Assembly: GCA_023957575.1 (NCBI GenBank)
Contig: JAMLGU010000004.1
Coordinates: 290,308 to 354,307 of the forward strand
DNA length: 64,000 nt
Origin: Chitinophagaceae bacterium
GTDB taxonomy: Bacteria; Bacteroidota; Bacteroidia; Chitinophagales; Chitinophagaceae
Reading direction: 5' to 3'
The position numbers and the translations under genes were made by a program. Under the pieces are notes generated by a model. The model made no database searches and was not told the DNA's origin. It saw only the letters and a program-made list of their open reading frames with translations. Of the stretch, positions 51,930 through 61,840 are shown piece after piece; positions within the stretch are counted from its first letter, which is position 1; the number at the start of each line of letters is the position of its first letter.

Positions 51930-53165
51930 ATGAATCCTGAAAGCATTTTAAAAGCAGCAGAAAAACTGAAAGGGATTGTTTTAAAAACACCGCTTCAGCT
52001 AAATGCCAATCTTTCACGTAAATTTCAGTGCAACGTTTATCTCAAACGAGAAGATTTGCAAATTGTAAGGTCTTACAAACTAAGAGGCGCTTACAATAAA
52101 ATAAGTTCGCTCAGCAAAGAAGAATTAGAGGGTGGTGTAGTGTGTGCCAGCGCCGGAAATCATGCTCAAGGTTTTGCATACAGTTGCAAGTTGCTTAATA
52201 TTAAAGGAGTGATTTTTATGCCCACCATCACCCCAATGCAAAAGATTAACCAAACCAGAATGTTTGGTGGCCATCATATTGAAATTATTCTTTCGGGCGA
52301 CACCTACGATGACTGTGCTGTTTCGGCAAAAAAATATGCATCAGAAAACAAAATGGCTTTCATTCATGCTTTTGATGACGAAAAAATTATTGAAGGGCAG
52401 GCCACTGTGGGAGTTGAAATATGGGAAGACCTCAAAGAGATTGATTATTTATTTATCCCTGTGGGCGGTGGCGGGCTATGTGCAGGCTTAGGCACCTTCA
52501 TCAAAAATGTAAGCCCTCATACAAAAATAATTGCCACCGAACCGGAAGGCGCTCCTTCCATGAAAAAAGCTTTTGAAGCCGGCCAGCCGGTAACACTCCA
52601 ATCTATTGACAGTTTTGTGGATGGCGCTGCAGTGAAAAGAGCCGGTGATATCACCTACCCTATTTGCAAAAAAGTGGTTGATGAAATTATGCTGGTACCC
52701 GAAGGAAAAATATGTTCTACAATTTTGAGGCTTTATAACAAAGATGCCATAGTGGTAGAGCCCGCCGGGGCTTTATCTATTGCTGCACTGTTTTTTATGG
52801 GTGATGAAATAAAAGGAAAGAACGTAGTTTGTATCGTAAGTGGCAGTAATAACGATATTGACAGAATGCAGGAAATAAAAGAACGCAGCCTGCAACACGA
52901 AAAACTGAAACATTATTTCCTTATCAACTTTGCACAAAGACCCGGAGCTTTAAAAGAATTTGTAAACCGAGTATTGGGCCCCGATGATGATATCACCCGC
53001 TTTGAGTATATGCAAAAAACCAATAAAGAAAGCGGCCCGGCATTGGTAGGCATTGAGTTGAAACGTCGGAATGATTACGAAGGATTGATTAATAGGATGA
53101 AAAGATTGGGAATCAATTATACCGAATTGAATAAAGACGATCGCTTGTTTGGCTATTTAGTATAA
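51930..53165 (+). CDS. ilvA: Threonine ammonia-lyase (biosynthetic threonine dehydratase)
   Basis: PLP enzyme converting threonine to 2-oxobutyrate for isoleucine. Cofactor Lys in IVRSYKLRGAYNKISSLSKE; CASAGNHAQGFAYSCKLLNI and PVGGGGLCAGLGTFIKNVSP are the PLP-phosphate loops. After about residue 330 a single ACT-like regulatory domain follows (FLINFAQRPGALKEFVNRVL; ALVGIELKRRNDYEGLINRM). Length 411 aa, a one-ACT form. Last gene of the leu/ilv cluster, downstream of the ilvC hairpin. Confidence 0.94.
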   Translation: MNPESILKAAEKLKGIVLKTPLQLNANLSRKFQCNVYLKREDLQIVRSYKLRGAYNKISSLSKEELEGGVVCASAGNHAQGFAYSCKLLNIKGVIFMPTITPMQKINQTRMFGGHHIEIILSGDTYDDCAVSAKKYASENKMAFIHAFDDEKIIEGQATVGVEIWEDLKEIDYLFIPVGGGGLCAGLGTFIKNVSPHTKIIATEPEGAPSMKKAFEAGQPVTLQSIDSFVDGAAVKRAGDITYPICKKVVDEIMLVPEGKICSTILRLYNKDAIVVEPAGALSIAALFFMGDEIKGKNVVCIVSGSNNDIDRMQEIKERSLQHEKLKHYFLINFAQRPGALKEFVNRVLGPDDDITRFEYMQKTNKESGPALVGIELKRRNDYEGLINRMKRLGINYTELNKDDRLFGYLV

Positions 53166-53194
53166 AAAAATTCCCGCTTTCCTTTAAACCATTA

Positions 53195-53202
53195 TATTTT
53201 TG
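53195..53202 (+). promoter_or_regulatory. -7 element (TATTTTTG) upstream of the small lipoprotein
   Basis: TATTTTTG fits TAnnTTTG and lies 15 bp before the ATG at 53217. The -33 region is weak. Confidence 0.5.
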
Positions 53203-53216
53203 CAAAAACATTTACA

Positions 53217-53492
53217 ATGAAAAAATTATTTATTTCAGCCACTCTTTTGGCTTCAGTATTGCTATTTGCGTGCAACAATGAAAGCACCAGTTCTGCAGAA
53301 GAAAGCACACCGGCAACCGATACAGCAGTAAATCAGAATCCTACTCAGGTTCAGCAGGATTCGGCTGTACTCAGCGATGATTCTGCTACTGGAAAGACAG
53401 CAGAAGGTGTGAAAGAAGAAGAAAAAAATGCTGAACAACAGGTAAAAGCAGAAGCTCAAAAACTGAAAGAAGACGAAGCAAAGACTAAATAG
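53217..53492 (+). CDS. Small acidic lipoprotein
   Basis: MKKLFISATLLASVLLFAC is a lipoprotein signal with Cys19. The mature 72 residues are Ser/Thr/Glu/Gln rich and end in a charged helix (EGVKEEEKNAEQQVKAEAQK), without known domain. Probably an outer-membrane-anchored, disordered or coiled protein. It has its own promoter element and lies between ilvA and gltB. Confidence 0.65.
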   Translation: MKKLFISATLLASVLLFACNNESTSSAEESTPATDTAVNQNPTQVQQDSAVLSDDSATGKTAEGVKEEEKNAEQQVKAEAQKLKEDEAKTK

Positions 53493-54005
53493 GCAAATTA
53501 AGGTCTTAGTCTTAAAAGTCGGTAAAGGTACCATTAGATTTCCCCGGAAAAAATTAGAGGGAAAATAACGGTACTTTTTTTAGTATTGCATAAAATAATC
53601 ATTCAATAATCTTGTGGGATTTTTCTCTTTATTGAAACCAAGCAAAAGTGCAGCTTTCACAAATAATTGAAATTCAAATGCAGTTTTTAGTATAATTTCG
53701 GGTAGTTTTCAAAAGATGTTGAATTTTAAATATGATTTCTTGGAGAAAAACACAATTTCATTTTCCAGAACATATTTGTTCAAACTAAAGATATATGTTC
53801 AAACCAGACTTCTACCGTAGAATAAATACTCTAATAGAAACCGCTTTAATGTGAATTTTTTTTAATAAACATGGCATTTTATTTTATATTTTCTATTTTT
53901 ATTTCATTTTCCTAAAATAATTTTTAATCAATAAAATCATTTATTTACCTTTCACTCCGATTGTTTTTCCATATTGAAAATTGAATTTTTAAATAATTTT
54001 TAAAT
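53493..54005. other. Intergenic, AT-rich, no gene seen
   Basis: About 500 bp of very AT-rich DNA ahead of gltB. It presumably contains the gltB promoter and regulatory sites. I see no clear TAnnTTTG near the start, no hairpin of note and no coding pattern. Confidence 0.5.
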
Positions 54006-57000
54006 ATGACAAAAAACATAGGATTATACAACCCCTCTTTTGAGCATGATGCTTGTGGAATTGGTTTTGTTGCTAATATCAAAGGAAACAAGGATCATCA
54101 AACCGTTTCTGACGGACTCACCATTCTCGAAAACATGGAACATCGTGGCGCCTGTGGCTGCGAACCTACCACCGGCGATGGAGCAGGTATCATGATTCAG
54201 ATTCCGCATGAACTGCTTTATGATGAATGTTTGCAATTAGGGTTTACGCTTCCAGAGCCAGAAAAATATGCAGTGGGCATGTTTTTCTTCCCGAAAGAAA
54301 TCAGGCTGCGCGAAGAGTGCAGGGATATTTTTACCCGGGCCGCCGAAAAACTTAGCATGAAAATTCTGTGCTGGAGAGATGTTCCTGTGAACAATGATGG
54401 TATTGGCCCTTCGGCTTTATCGGTAGAACCCAACATGGAGCAGGTTTTTATTGAACGCCCCGCTCATATTCAATCTGCCGAAGAATTTGAACGAAAACTA
54501 TTTGTGCTTCGCAAATATGCCACCCACATTGGCAGCAATGCAGTAAAAAAAGACCCTGTAGGTTTTTATATTTGCTCACTCTCCTGCCGTACACTTATTT
54601 ACAAAGGACAGCTTACCAGTATGCAGGTGAGAACTTATTACAGAGATTTGACGGATAAAAGGCTTGTAAGCGCTTTCGGTCTTGTACACTCACGTTTTGC
54701 TACCAATACATTCCCTTCCTGGAAACTGGCACAGCCGTTTCGCTTCATTGCGCACAACGGAGAGATTAATACGCTGCAAGGCAATCTTAACTGGCTTCGG
54801 TCGGGTGAAACCAATTTTGAATCGCCTTTGTTTACCAAAGAAGAAATGGATATGCTGGTGCCTATCGTCAGCAATGCAAAAAGCGATTCTGCCTGCTTAG
54901 ATAATATGATAGAATTACTATCCATGAGTGGCAGGTCATTGCCGCATGTAATGATGATGCTGATACCTGAAGCATGGGATGGCAATGAAGATATGGACCC
55001 TGTGAAAAAGGCATTTTATGAGTTTCATGCCTGCACCATGGAGCCTTGGGATGGTCCGGCCTCCATTTCCTTTACTGATGGCAAAATCATTGGCGCCACT
55101 TTGGACCGAAACGGCCTTCGCCCCTCCAGATACTGTGTTACCAAAGACGACCGTGTAATTATGGCATCAGAAACCGGCGCATTGCCGGTGGACCAAAGCA
55201 TGGTGAAGGAAAAGGGCAGACTGCAACCCGGAAAAATGTTTGTGGTGGATATGGAGCAGGGACGCATCATTAGCGATGAAGAACTGAAACAGCAAATTTG
55301 CTCTCAAAAACCTTATGCAGACTGGCTGAACAAATATAAAATCAGGCTCAGTGAGCTACCCGAACCAAGGGTAATGTTTACCAACCTGAGCGAAGAACAG
55401 ATTTTTAAATATCAAAAAGCTTTTGGCTATACTTCCGAAGATTTGGAAGATATCATTATGCCGATGGCTATTACCGGAAAAGAACCAATTGGCGCAATGG
55501 GTACCGATACGCCATTGGCCATTCTTAGCGACCAGCCGCAACATTTGAGTTCTTATTTCAAACAATTATTTGCACAGGTCACCAATCCGCCGATTGACCC
55601 TATCAGAGAAAGGATGGTAATGTCGCTGGCCATTTCGGTGGGCAGTGTGGGGAATACTTTGGTCGAAAACGAAATTGATGCGCACGTAGTATCTCTGAAA
55701 CAACCGGTGCTCAACAACTTCGAATTAGAAAAACTCAGAAGTATTGACACCGGCATTTATCAGGCAAAAACCCTGCAATGCTACTTTGTGGCTGATGGCA
55801 AACCCGGCTCACTGGAAAAGGGTGTACAAAGAATCTGTCGCTATGCAGAAGATGCTGTTAATGAAGGTTTTGAGGTTTTGGTATTGCAGGACAGAGCCAT
55901 TGACAGCGACCATGCCCCCATTCCTTCACTGCTGGCTGTGTCAGCCGTGCATCACCATTTGATCAGTAAAGGGCTGCGCGGAAAAGTAGGTCTGGTGGTA
56001 GAAGCCGGCGATGTGTGGGAAGTGCATCATTTTGCTTGCCTGCTTGGTTTTGGCGCTACTGCCATAAACCCTTACATGGCATTTTCTTCTATCCGAAATC
56101 TAAAAGAAAGCGACAAGATAAAGGAAGACATTTCTATAGAGCAACTCAACAAAAACTATATCAAGGCCATTTCAGACGGATTGCTGAAAGTGTTTTCAAA
56201 AATGGGAATTTCCACTTTCCAGTCTTATCACGGCGCACAGATATTTGAAATCATCGGGCTTAACAGAAAAGTTGTTGATAAATATTTTACGGGCGCAACT
56301 TCTCGTATAGAAGGTATCGGTCTTGACGAAATTGCACGCGAATCACTTGTAAAACATCGTTTTGCATTTACTCAGAAACAGGTACCTTTTGACCAGTTGC
56401 CCACCGGAGGAATGTATCAATGGAAAAGGAAGGGAGAAACACACTTGTTTAATCCGCAGACCATCCATCTGCTGCAACATTCCACCAAAATGAACGATTA
56501 TGGTTTGTTTAAAAAATACAGCAAACTGATAAATGACCAAAGCGAAAAAGCCATCACGCTGAGGAGCCTGCTGGACTTTAAACATAGCCGTCCTTCTATC
56601 TCAATTGATGAGGTAGAGCCTGCAGAAAACATTTATAAAAGATTTGCCACAGGCGCCATGAGTTTTGGCTCCATCAGTTGGGAGGCGCATACTACATTAG
56701 CCATTGCCATGAACCGACTGGGTGGAAAAAGCAATACCGGCGAAGGAGGCGAGGACGAGCAACGATACACCCCGCTTGAAAACGGAGACAGTATGCGCAG
56801 CGCCATCAAGCAGGTGGCCAGCGGCCGTTTTGGAGTTACCAGTTTGTACCTTTCAGAAGCTGATGAGCTTCAGATAAAAATGGCACAAGGCGCCAAACCG
56901 GGCGAAGGAGGCCAGTTGCCCGGCCACAAGGTAGATGAGTGGATTGGCAAAACCCGGCACTCAACTCCCGGTGTGGGGCTGATTTCTCCACCACCCCATC

Positions 57001-58520
57001 ACGATATTTATTCGATCGAAGACCTGGCGCAATTAATTTTTGACCTGAAAAACGCCAACCGCCATGCGAGGATTAATGTAAAATTAGTGAGCAAGGCCGG
57101 AGTGGGAACCATAGCGGCAGGCGTTACCAAGGCCAAAGCAGATGTAGTACTGATTTCGGGTTATGACGGAGGTACAGGCGCTTCGCCCATCAGTTCTATT
57201 CGTCATGCCGGACTACCCTGGGAATTGGGCGTAGCCGAAGCACAACAAACATTGGTAAAAAACAAATTACGTAGTAGGGTGGTGCTACAAACCGATGGCC
57301 AGATGCGTACCGGTCGCGATGTGGTGATAGCTGCTTTGTTAGGCGCCGAGGAATGGGGTATTGCCACCGCAGCATTGATTGTAGAAGGCTGCATCATGAT
57401 GCGCAAATGTCATCTGAACACCTGTCCGGTAGGAGTGGCTACTCAGGATAAAGAATTAAGAAAAAGATTTACCGGCAATCCGGACCATGTAGTCAATCTC
57501 TTCAAATTCATTACACAGGAAGTTCGTGAACTAATGGCCGAGCTTGGCTTCCGCACGGTTAATGAAATGATTGGACAAGCGGATGAACTCAAATTGAGAA
57601 ACGATATTGATCACTGGAAGTTTAAGCATCTCGATCTTTCACCCGTTCTTTACAAAGAACCGGCCGCAGAAGGCGTAGGGTTGTATCATTATGAAGAACA
57701 GGATCATTTGATGCAAGATATCCTCGACTGGAAATTGCTGGAGGTAGCAAAACCGGCCCTGGAATCAGGTACTTCTGTAAAAGGCTCTTTCAATATCATC
57801 AATACCTACCGGGCAACCGGTACTGTTTTGTCGCACGAGGTTACCAAAAAATACCGTGCCGAAGGCCTTCCCGAAGGCGCCATTCATTTCAACTTCAAGG
57901 GTACTGCCGGACAAAGTTTTGGCGCTTTTTGCAACAAAGGAATTACACTGGAACTGGAGGGCGATGCCAACGATTATTTTGGCAAAGGATTAAGCGGCGC
58001 AAAACTGATTATTTATCCTGACAATAACGCGGGATTTGTACCCGAAGAAAACAGCATCATCGGTAATGTGGCATTTTATGGCGCTACCGGTGGCGAGGCC
58101 TTCATCAGAGGCAAGGCGGGTGAAAGGTTTGCAGTTAGAAACTCAGGAGCCAACATTGTAGTAGAAGGCATCGGCGATCATGGCTGCGAATACATGACCG
58201 GTGGTAAAGTAGTGATACTGGGAGAAACAGGCCGGAACTTTGCGGCAGGTATGAGTGGAGGTATTGCCTACATATATGATGTCAATCAAAAATTTTCTAA
58301 AAACTGCAATAAGGAAATGGTAGAACTGGATCCGCTTGAAGTGGACGATATTAGTTTTCTGCACGAAATGCTTACCAAGCATTATAATAATACATCCAGT
58401 ACCGTAGCCGGATTTTTATTGGAAGACTTTGAAAATCAGATAAAACATTTTATAAAAGTATTCCCAAGCGATTACAAAAAGATATTAAAGGCAAAGCCGT
58501 CTGTAATCGAAAACGTTTAA
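54006..58520 (+). CDS. gltB: Glutamate synthase large subunit
   Basis: GltB moves the amide of glutamine onto 2-oxoglutarate. The Ntn glutaminase domain follows a short propeptide: HDACGIGFVANIKG (nucleophile Cys) and HRGACGCEPTTGDGAG. The FMN-binding synthase domain (GRFGVTSLYLSEADELQIKM, GAKPGEGGQLPGHKVDEWIG, VKLVSKAGVGTIAAGVTKAK) includes the 3Fe-4S Cys motif CIMMRKCHLNTCPVGVATQD. The C-terminal beta-helix is KGTAGQSFGAFCNKGITLEL and GIGDHGCEYMTGGKVVILGE. Length 1504 aa, intact over 4.5 kb. gltD follows 47 bp later. Confidence 0.97.
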   Translation: MTKNIGLYNPSFEHDACGIGFVANIKGNKDHQTVSDGLTILENMEHRGACGCEPTTGDGAGIMIQIPHELLYDECLQLGFTLPEPEKYAVGMFFFPKEIRLREECRDIFTRAAEKLSMKILCWRDVPVNNDGIGPSALSVEPNMEQVFIERPAHIQSAEEFERKLFVLRKYATHIGSNAVKKDPVGFYICSLSCRTLIYKGQLTSMQVRTYYRDLTDKRLVSAFGLVHSRFATNTFPSWKLAQPFRFIAHNGEINTLQGNLNWLRSGETNFESPLFTKEEMDMLVPIVSNAKSDSACLDNMIELLSMSGRSLPHVMMMLIPEAWDGNEDMDPVKKAFYEFHACTMEPWDGPASISFTDGKIIGATLDRNGLRPSRYCVTKDDRVIMASETGALPVDQSMVKEKGRLQPGKMFVVDMEQGRIISDEELKQQICSQKPYADWLNKYKIRLSELPEPRVMFTNLSEEQIFKYQKAFGYTSEDLEDIIMPMAITGKEPIGAMGTDTPLAILSDQPQHLSSYFKQLFAQVTNPPIDPIRERMVMSLAISVGSVGNTLVENEIDAHVVSLKQPVLNNFELEKLRSIDTGIYQAKTLQCYFVADGKPGSLEKGVQRICRYAEDAVNEGFEVLVLQDRAIDSDHAPIPSLLAVSAVHHHLISKGLRGKVGLVVEAGDVWEVHHFACLLGFGATAINPYMAFSSIRNLKESDKIKEDISIEQLNKNYIKAISDGLLKVFSKMGISTFQSYHGAQIFEIIGLNRKVVDKYFTGATSRIEGIGLDEIARESLVKHRFAFTQKQVPFDQLPTGGMYQWKRKGETHLFNPQTIHLLQHSTKMNDYGLFKKYSKLINDQSEKAITLRSLLDFKHSRPSISIDEVEPAENIYKRFATGAMSFGSISWEAHTTLAIAMNRLGGKSNTGEGGEDEQRYTPLENGDSMRSAIKQVASGRFGVTSLYLSEADELQIKMAQGAKPGEGGQLPGHKVDEWIGKTRHSTPGVGLISPPPHHDIYSIEDLAQLIFDLKNANRHARINVKLVSKAGVGTIAAGVTKAKADVVLISGYDGGTGASPISSIRHAGLPWELGVAEAQQTLVKNKLRSRVVLQTDGQMRTGRDVVIAALLGAEEWGIATAALIVEGCIMMRKCHLNTCPVGVATQDKELRKRFTGNPDHVVNLFKFITQEVRELMAELGFRTVNEMIGQADELKLRNDIDHWKFKHLDLSPVLYKEPAAEGVGLYHYEEQDHLMQDILDWKLLEVAKPALESGTSVKGSFNIINTYRATGTVLSHEVTKKYRAEGLPEGAIHFNFKGTAGQSFGAFCNKGITLELEGDANDYFGKGLSGAKLIIYPDNNAGFVPEENSIIGNVAFYGATGGEAFIRGKAGERFAVRNSGANIVVEGIGDHGCEYMTGGKVVILGETGRNFAAGMSGGIAYIYDVNQKFSKNCNKEMVELDPLEVDDISFLHEMLTKHYNNTSSTVAGFLLEDFENQIKHFIKVFPSDYKKILKAKPSVIENV

Positions 58521-58567
58521 TTCACGATTCGCTATCAATATTTATTATTTTAAAATCTTAGAATAAA

Positions 58568-60073
58568 ATGGGTAAACCAACAGGTTTTATAGAATTTACC
58601 AGAGAAACCCCCGAAAAGAGACCGGTTGAAGAAAGGTTGAAACACTACCGTGAATTTGTGGGTTTGTTTCCTGAAGAAAAGCTCAACAAACAAGCTGCAA
58701 GGTGTATGGACTGCGGTGTACCGTTTTGCCAGAGTGGCTGTCCGCTGGGCAATGTGATACCTGAGTTTAATGATGCGATTTATAAAAAAAATTATCAACA
58801 GGCTTACGAAATACTTACTTCCACCAACAATTTTCCGGAGTTTACGGGTCGAATATGCCCTGCACCCTGCGAGAGCGCCTGTGTGTTGGGTATCAATCAG
58901 CCTCCGGTAACGATAGAGGAAATAGAAAAACATATTATCGAAATAGCATTTGAAAAGGGATTTGTAAAGCCCAAAAAAATAAATGTCAGAACGGGCAAGA
59001 AAGTGGCCGTCATTGGCAGCGGCCCTTCGGGTATGGCAGCAGCTACACAATTAAACTACGCCGGTCATTCGGTAACGGTTTATGAAAGGGATGAAAAGCC
59101 CGGCGGTCTGCTACGCTATGGTATTCCTGATTTTAAATTAGAAAAATGGGTGGTGGACAGGCGGATCAACCTGATGAAAGAAGAAGGCGTTGAATTTATT
59201 TGCCATGCCAATGTAGGTGTCAATGTCAATATCAACGATATACTGAGGCAATTTGATGCAGTGGTTTTATGTGGTGGAAGTACGGTTCCCAGAGATTTAC
59301 CCATACCGGGCAGGGAGTTGAATGGGGTTCATTTTGCTATGAATTTTTTAAAACAAAACAACAAGAGGGTTGATGGCAAAGACTTTTTGGCACATGGGGA
59401 TATTGAAAGTAATATCCTGACAGAAGAGGTAACCGCTACTGGCAAAAATGTGATCGTGATTGGCGGAGGCGACACCGGAAGTGATTGCGTGGGAACCAGC
59501 AACAGGCAGGGAGCGGCTTCGGTAACCCAATTTGAGCTATTGCCCAAACCGCCCGTAAGCCGTACAGACGAAATGCCCTGGCCTACCTATCCGATGTTGT
59601 TAAAAACTACCACCAGCCATGAAGAAGGTGCCAACAGGCAATGGAGCATTGCCACCAAAGCTTTTATAGGCGATGAAAACGGAAACCTGAAAGCGCTAAA
59701 AATAGTAGATTTGGAATGGAGTTCTCCGGCGCCGGGACAGCCTGCCCGGTTTAATGAAATACCCGGCAGCGAAAGAGAAATTCCCTGCGAACTGGCATTG
59801 CTGGCAATGGGTTTTTTGCATCCGCAGCATGAAGGGTTGCTGGAACAATTGGGTGTGGAATATGACAAGCGCGGAAATGTAATGGCTACGGATAAAGACT
59901 ATAGAACGCCTATCAAAAAAGTGTTTGCCGCAGGAGATATACGGCGTGGTCAAAGCTTGGTGGTTTGGGCTATCAGTGAAGGAAGAGAATGTGCCCGGTC
60001 TGTAGATGAATTTTTGATGGGAAGTTCTTTATTGGAGAGCAAGGATAAGTCCATGCTATTGGCATTTGAATAA
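58568..60073 (+). CDS. gltD: Glutamate synthase small subunit
   Basis: GltD feeds electrons from NAD(P)H to GltB. N-terminal Fe-S motifs: ARCMDCGVPFCQSGCPLGNV and RICPAPCESACVLGINQP. FAD site VAVIGSGPSGMAAATQLNYA with VYERDEKPGGLLRYGIPDFK; NAD(P) site VIVIGGGDTGSDCVGTSNRQ; and the C-terminal FAD motif VFAAGDIRRGQSLVVWAISE. Length 501 aa. A decayed copy of its 3' part lies at 61297-61566. A symmetrical hairpin terminator follows. Confidence 0.97.
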   Translation: MGKPTGFIEFTRETPEKRPVEERLKHYREFVGLFPEEKLNKQAARCMDCGVPFCQSGCPLGNVIPEFNDAIYKKNYQQAYEILTSTNNFPEFTGRICPAPCESACVLGINQPPVTIEEIEKHIIEIAFEKGFVKPKKINVRTGKKVAVIGSGPSGMAAATQLNYAGHSVTVYERDEKPGGLLRYGIPDFKLEKWVVDRRINLMKEEGVEFICHANVGVNVNINDILRQFDAVVLCGGSTVPRDLPIPGRELNGVHFAMNFLKQNNKRVDGKDFLAHGDIESNILTEEVTATGKNVIVIGGGDTGSDCVGTSNRQGAASVTQFELLPKPPVSRTDEMPWPTYPMLLKTTTSHEEGANRQWSIATKAFIGDENGNLKALKIVDLEWSSPAPGQPARFNEIPGSEREIPCELALLAMGFLHPQHEGLLEQLGVEYDKRGNVMATDKDYRTPIKKVFAAGDIRRGQSLVVWAISEGRECARSVDEFLMGSSLLESKDKSMLLAFE

Positions 60074-60090
60074 AATTTTTTTCTACACAC

Positions 60091-60130
60091 AAAAAAGAGG
60101 CTGCCCTACTTTTTGGTCAGCCTCTTTTTT
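60091..60130. terminator. Bidirectional hairpin terminator between gltD and yceI
   Basis: AAAAAAGAGGCTG and CAGCCTCTTTTTT form a 13-bp stem around a 14-nt loop. Flanking A and T runs serve both convergent genes. Confidence 0.9.
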
Positions 60131-60144
60131 TAAGCGCTTATTAC

Positions 60145-60774
60145 TTATATTTTGTTTGCGACAAGATCAACCTTAAAGTTGATTTCTTTTGCAATCAGAT
60201 CATCTGGTTTGCCAGGGTAAGTTAATTCCCAATCTTCTCTGGCAATATTAAAATCTGTACTGAATACAGCTTTAGTATCGCTAATTTCTTTTACATCAGC
60301 ATTAAAAGTGATGTTTTTGGTAATGCCTTTAATGGTTAAGTTACCCGATACGACCAATTGATTTGGATTGTCGGTTTTTTTTACCTCTGTAATTTCAAAT
60401 TTTGCTTCAGGATGTTCAGTTGTATTAAAGAAATCAGGAGAACTTAAGTGTCCTACTAATTTTTCTTTCCATTCACCTTCTTGATCCTCATTAGTGATAC
60501 TTGGCATATCCACTATAAAGCTACCACCTGATAAAAGACCATTATTGAAAACTAAATTTCCGGATTTGAAATTAACTTTACCATGGTGCGTAGCAGAAAC
60601 TTTTCGTCCGGTCCATTGTAAAACAGACTCCTGTGGGTTTAGCTGGAATGAATCTCCCTTAGCTACCGCTACTTCCTGTGTCTCTTGAACGGCTGCTTTT
60701 TCTCCTTCCGGATTACTAACGCAAGATGCTAAAAATAGTCCTGCTCCTACAACTACTAAGAATAGTTTTTTCAT
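60145..60774 (-). CDS. YceI-family lipoprotein
   Basis: The signal peptide KKLFLVVVGAGLFLASC ends at a lipobox Cys18. The mature part is a YceI lipocalin-like barrel: FQLNPQESVLQWTGRKVSAT, HHGKVNFKSGNLVFNNGLLS, GGSFIVDMPSIT, HPEAKFEITEVKKTDNPNQL and GNLTIKGITKNITFNADVKE. YceI proteins bind isoprenoid quinones or amide lipids; roles vary. Length 209 aa. It converges with gltD. Confidence 0.92.
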   Translation of the reverse strand: MKKLFLVVVGAGLFLASCVSNPEGEKAAVQETQEVAVAKGDSFQLNPQESVLQWTGRKVSATHHGKVNFKSGNLVFNNGLLSGGSFIVDMPSITNEDQEGEWKEKLVGHLSSPDFFNTTEHPEAKFEITEVKKTDNPNQLVVSGNLTIKGITKNITFNADVKEISDTKAVFSTDFNIAREDWELTYPGKPDDLIAKEINFKVDLVANKI

Positions 60775-61296
60775 TGTTTAATCGAATTTATTGTTTAATT
60801 TTTGGGCGCGAAGATAGGAGCAAACATATTATTAAAAAGTTATTGTGCTGATTGTGGGTGCAAATATTTGTTAAAATAAATTTTTAATAACTGTAAAATG
60901 TTGGTACTGTTTACATTATAATAATGAGGCCATTCGTAAGTCGCAAAGTGATAGTTCTGCGAATGAACGTTTGTTATTAGCTTTTCCAAATTAGAAAACT
61001 ACGGGTTAGAGTTCAGTTCATCAACAATAATAGTTTTAGACTCGAACGACTTTTTGGGGGAACAGGCTTTACTTCACATGTGGATAGTATTTTAATTTCG
61101 CCTATTGCTTTCTATAAACCTATTTCTTTGATAGTATTTCTAATTCTTATCTTTGGTTTATCATTTAATCTGGAATTTTCCAATCAGCGTTTCGGGTATA
61201 ATTATATGAAAATACTTCTGATTAATACCCTATCGGGTGCAATAATGCATGAAATTATAACAAATATACCTTATCGGGTATAGATTTTTATCGATA
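60775..61296. other. Intergenic, with yceI promoter region and two operator-like palindromes
   Basis: No supported gene; a 67-codon frame at 61080-61283 has no family resemblance that I trust. The segment around 60850 (GCAAATATTTGTTAAAATAA) is repeated, slightly changed, near 61575. Two palindromes lie at 61225-61238 and 61266-61281. Confidence 0.5.
61225..61281 (+). promoter_or_regulatory. Pair of operator-like palindromes
   Basis: ATACCCTATCGGGT (61225-61238) and ATACCTTATCGGGTAT (61266-61281) share ATACCnTATCGGGT and have centres about 42 bp apart, four helical turns. They resemble autoregulatory sites of toxin-antitoxin type repressors, but no such gene follows. Confidence 0.35.
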
Positions 61297-61566
61297 TTGG
61301 GGAATCCGAAAGCGTTAAAAATAATAGATACGGTGTGGTGTTCTCCCGCGCCGGAAGAATCTGTCCGGTTGAATGAAATACCCGGCAGCGAAAGAGAAAT
61401 TCACTGCAAACCGGCATTGCCGGCAATGGGTTTTCTGTATCCGCAGCATGAAGGATTGCTGGAACAATCGAGGGTGGAATATGACAAGCGCGGAAATATA
61501 ATAGCTACAGAAAAAGACTATAAAACGCCCAGCAAAAAAGTGTTTCCCGCCGGAGATATGCATTAA
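61297..61566 (+). pseudogene. Decayed partial copy of gltD
   Basis: The frame GNPKALKIIDTVWCSPAPEE, IPGSEREIHCKPALPAMGFL, YPQHEGLLEQSRVEYDKRGN, AGDM then TAA corresponds to GltD residues about 372-455 (59680-59940) with about 80 percent identity by eye. The N-terminal and last parts are missing. The sequence just after it resembles the DNA upstream of yceI, so the segment derives from a duplication of the gltD-yceI region with an internal deletion. It is not functional. Confidence 0.85.
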
Positions 61567-61840
61567 TTGCAGTTGTAAATATTTGCTAAAATAAATAGAT
61601 GAATATTTGTTTTAGAATCTAACAAAAACAAGCACTTGACAACAAAAGGAAAGATATTTACTTTCCGATACAAAAATTATAGCTTCCTTTATTATCAAGC
61701 ACTTACAGAGATTGGGCAACAAATAGACAACAAAGGCGACTAAAACAAGTGCAAGGGTGCAACAAAGAAAAGAAAAAATGTTGTTGAGTTGAGAGTGTGC
61801 TGTGCCTTATCATCAGCAAAAGCAAAGATAAGATTTCTAC
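61567..61840. other. Intergenic, no gene seen
   Basis: Contains the diverged copy of the yceI-upstream segment near 61575 and a 35-codon frame (61639-61743, TTG start; KIFTFRYKNYSFLYYQALTE) that may be a fragment of something larger. Nothing recognised. Confidence 0.4.

Noticed and set aside
61080..61283. 67-aa hydrophobic frame as a membrane protein gene
   Set aside because: No ribosome site, no family resemblance, and the end overlaps the operator-like palindromes; composition is that of AT-rich non-coding DNA.
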